A stretch of DNA of 34,136 nucleotides from Didymodactylos carnosus. Taxonomy: Eukaryota; Rotifera; Eurotatoria; Philodinida; Philodinidae. Position numbers and translations under genes: made by a program. Under the pieces are notes generated by a model. That model ran no database searches, was not told the origin of the DNA, and saw only the letters and a program-made list of their open reading frames with translations. The stretch is taken from contig CAJNOQ010001242.1 of the NCBI GenBank assembly GCA_905250885.1, forward strand, positions 1 to 34,136, read 5' to 3'. Below are positions 33,454 through 34,136 of this stretch, one piece after another. Position 1 is the stretch's first letter. The number at the start of each line of letters is the position of its first letter.

Positions 33454-34136
33454 CAGACTGTTTTATTCACGAAAAGTGAGAGAGTCATCAAAGGTCACTG
33501 ACCTGTAATAAATGACTCAAGCCTAGCAACACAAAAAGAGTAATAAAAAAGAACAAAATAAATAAGACAACTAAGGTTAGAACCAGAAATACTAAAAAAA
33601 GAACAAATTTTTGAAAAAAATAAAAATAAATAAGCCAAAAAAGAACAAATATAAATTCTTAACTGACAAATGTTTCACTGGAAGAGATACTGGCATAAAG
33701 CTATTTTGAAAGAGGTTAAAGAAGAAAGACAAATAACTGACTCTAGGAGATTATTCCAGTCAGCAATAGTTGAATAAAAAAAAGAAGAATGCACCGTTTG
33801 CGGAGAAAAACCATCACCTAAGTCTAGACTTAAGTCTTCATTTTGTACATTACGTGTTAATTTTATACACTTAAGTCTGACTTAAGTCTAGACTTAGTTA
33901 GGTCGAGCACTTAAGAATTTTCGTGAAACACCCTCCAGCGATTCCTTAAGTTAAGATGCTTTCGAGAAACTCACTTAGCAAAAAAATCTTACTTTAGTCA
34001 AATTTTTCACTTAAGAGTGATTGCACGAAAGCGGCGACCTAGCGTGCTCAATTCTTTTTAAAATTTAATTCTGATTTCGCCAGTTTGTAGCCCTACTAAA
34101 GTTGAGTATATTCTGAAATTTGCAGCCTTTAGCGAT
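33454..34136. other. AT-rich repeat-like sequence at window end
   Basis: A-rich tracts (33530-33660) are followed by a segment with repeated palindromic CTTAAGTCTAGACTTA-type motifs. No open frame of note. Probably the edge of a repeat that continues beyond the window. Confidence 0.45.
33819..33896. repeat. Pair of 14-bp palindromes TAAGTCTAGACTTA
   Basis: Identical palindromes TAAGTCTAGACTTA at 33819-33832 and 33883-33896, 64 nt apart, with further CTTAAGTC half-sites between them and CTTAAG copies further right (near 33910, 33945 and 34010). This looks like subterminal repeats of a transposon or a satellite-like unit. Confidence 0.75.

Noticed and set aside
1..34136. CRISPR arrays, rRNA, prokaryotic operons, viral genes
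   Set aside because: No regularly spaced repeats, rRNA-like conserved blocks or viral hallmark proteins were seen; all recognised genes are intron-containing animal genes.

Overview
The window looks like a stretch of nuclear genome from a small AT-rich metazoan. Genes are dense, introns are mostly 50-70 bp with GT-AG ends, most genes have one-to-one animal orthologues, and miniature inverted-repeat transposons lie between and inside genes. A bdelloid rotifer fits best, by inference only. Nothing prokaryotic or viral was recognised.

Layout: (i) 710-5892, minus strand: a 14-exon gene for a 557-residue coiled-coil protein with a TSNAXIP1-like N-terminus. One 2.8 kb intron holds an intronless gene of 406 codons on the opposite strand (2846-4066). 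(ii) 8003-8980, plus: a mitochondrial-type adenylate kinase (AK3/AK4). (iii) 9536-10046 and 11783-13573, plus: a tandem pair of LEM-domain genes. The first encodes a short protein without a membrane anchor. The second has a LEM-like domain, a LEM domain and a C-terminal membrane anchor, as in LAP2/emerin-type inner nuclear membrane proteins. (iv) 15104-18251, plus: a decayed coding region interrupted by two non-autonomous DNA transposons, a 621-bp long-arm foldback and a 493-bp hAT-type MITE with an 8-bp target duplication. (v) 19045-21425, minus: ADF/cofilin. (vi) 24200-24596 and 24767-26099, plus: OXLD1 and FBXO28 orthologues, head to tail and 170 bp apart. (vii) 27613-28162 and 28457-32222, minus: a small Maf bZIP factor directly downstream of a 19-exon ANAPC5 (APC/C subunit 5) gene. 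(viii) 33119-33453: another foldback MITE, followed by AT-rich, palindrome-containing repeat sequence.

Exon structures were built by hand from splice-site phase. In every multi-exon gene the summed exon length is divisible by three and the conceptual protein has no internal stop, so the models support themselves. Exact boundaries would still need RNA evidence.

The genes do not form one pathway. They cover nucleotide metabolism, nuclear envelope, actin turnover, ubiquitin ligases (FBXO28 and APC5), transcription (small Maf) and a probable ciliary or sperm-type coiled-coil protein. The shared structural feature is a pyrimidine-rich splice acceptor 0-14 nt before the ATG in seven genes, which suggests spliced-leader trans-splicing. 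Two closely spaced same-strand pairs (OXLD1-FBXO28, ANAPC5-small Maf) are candidate operons.
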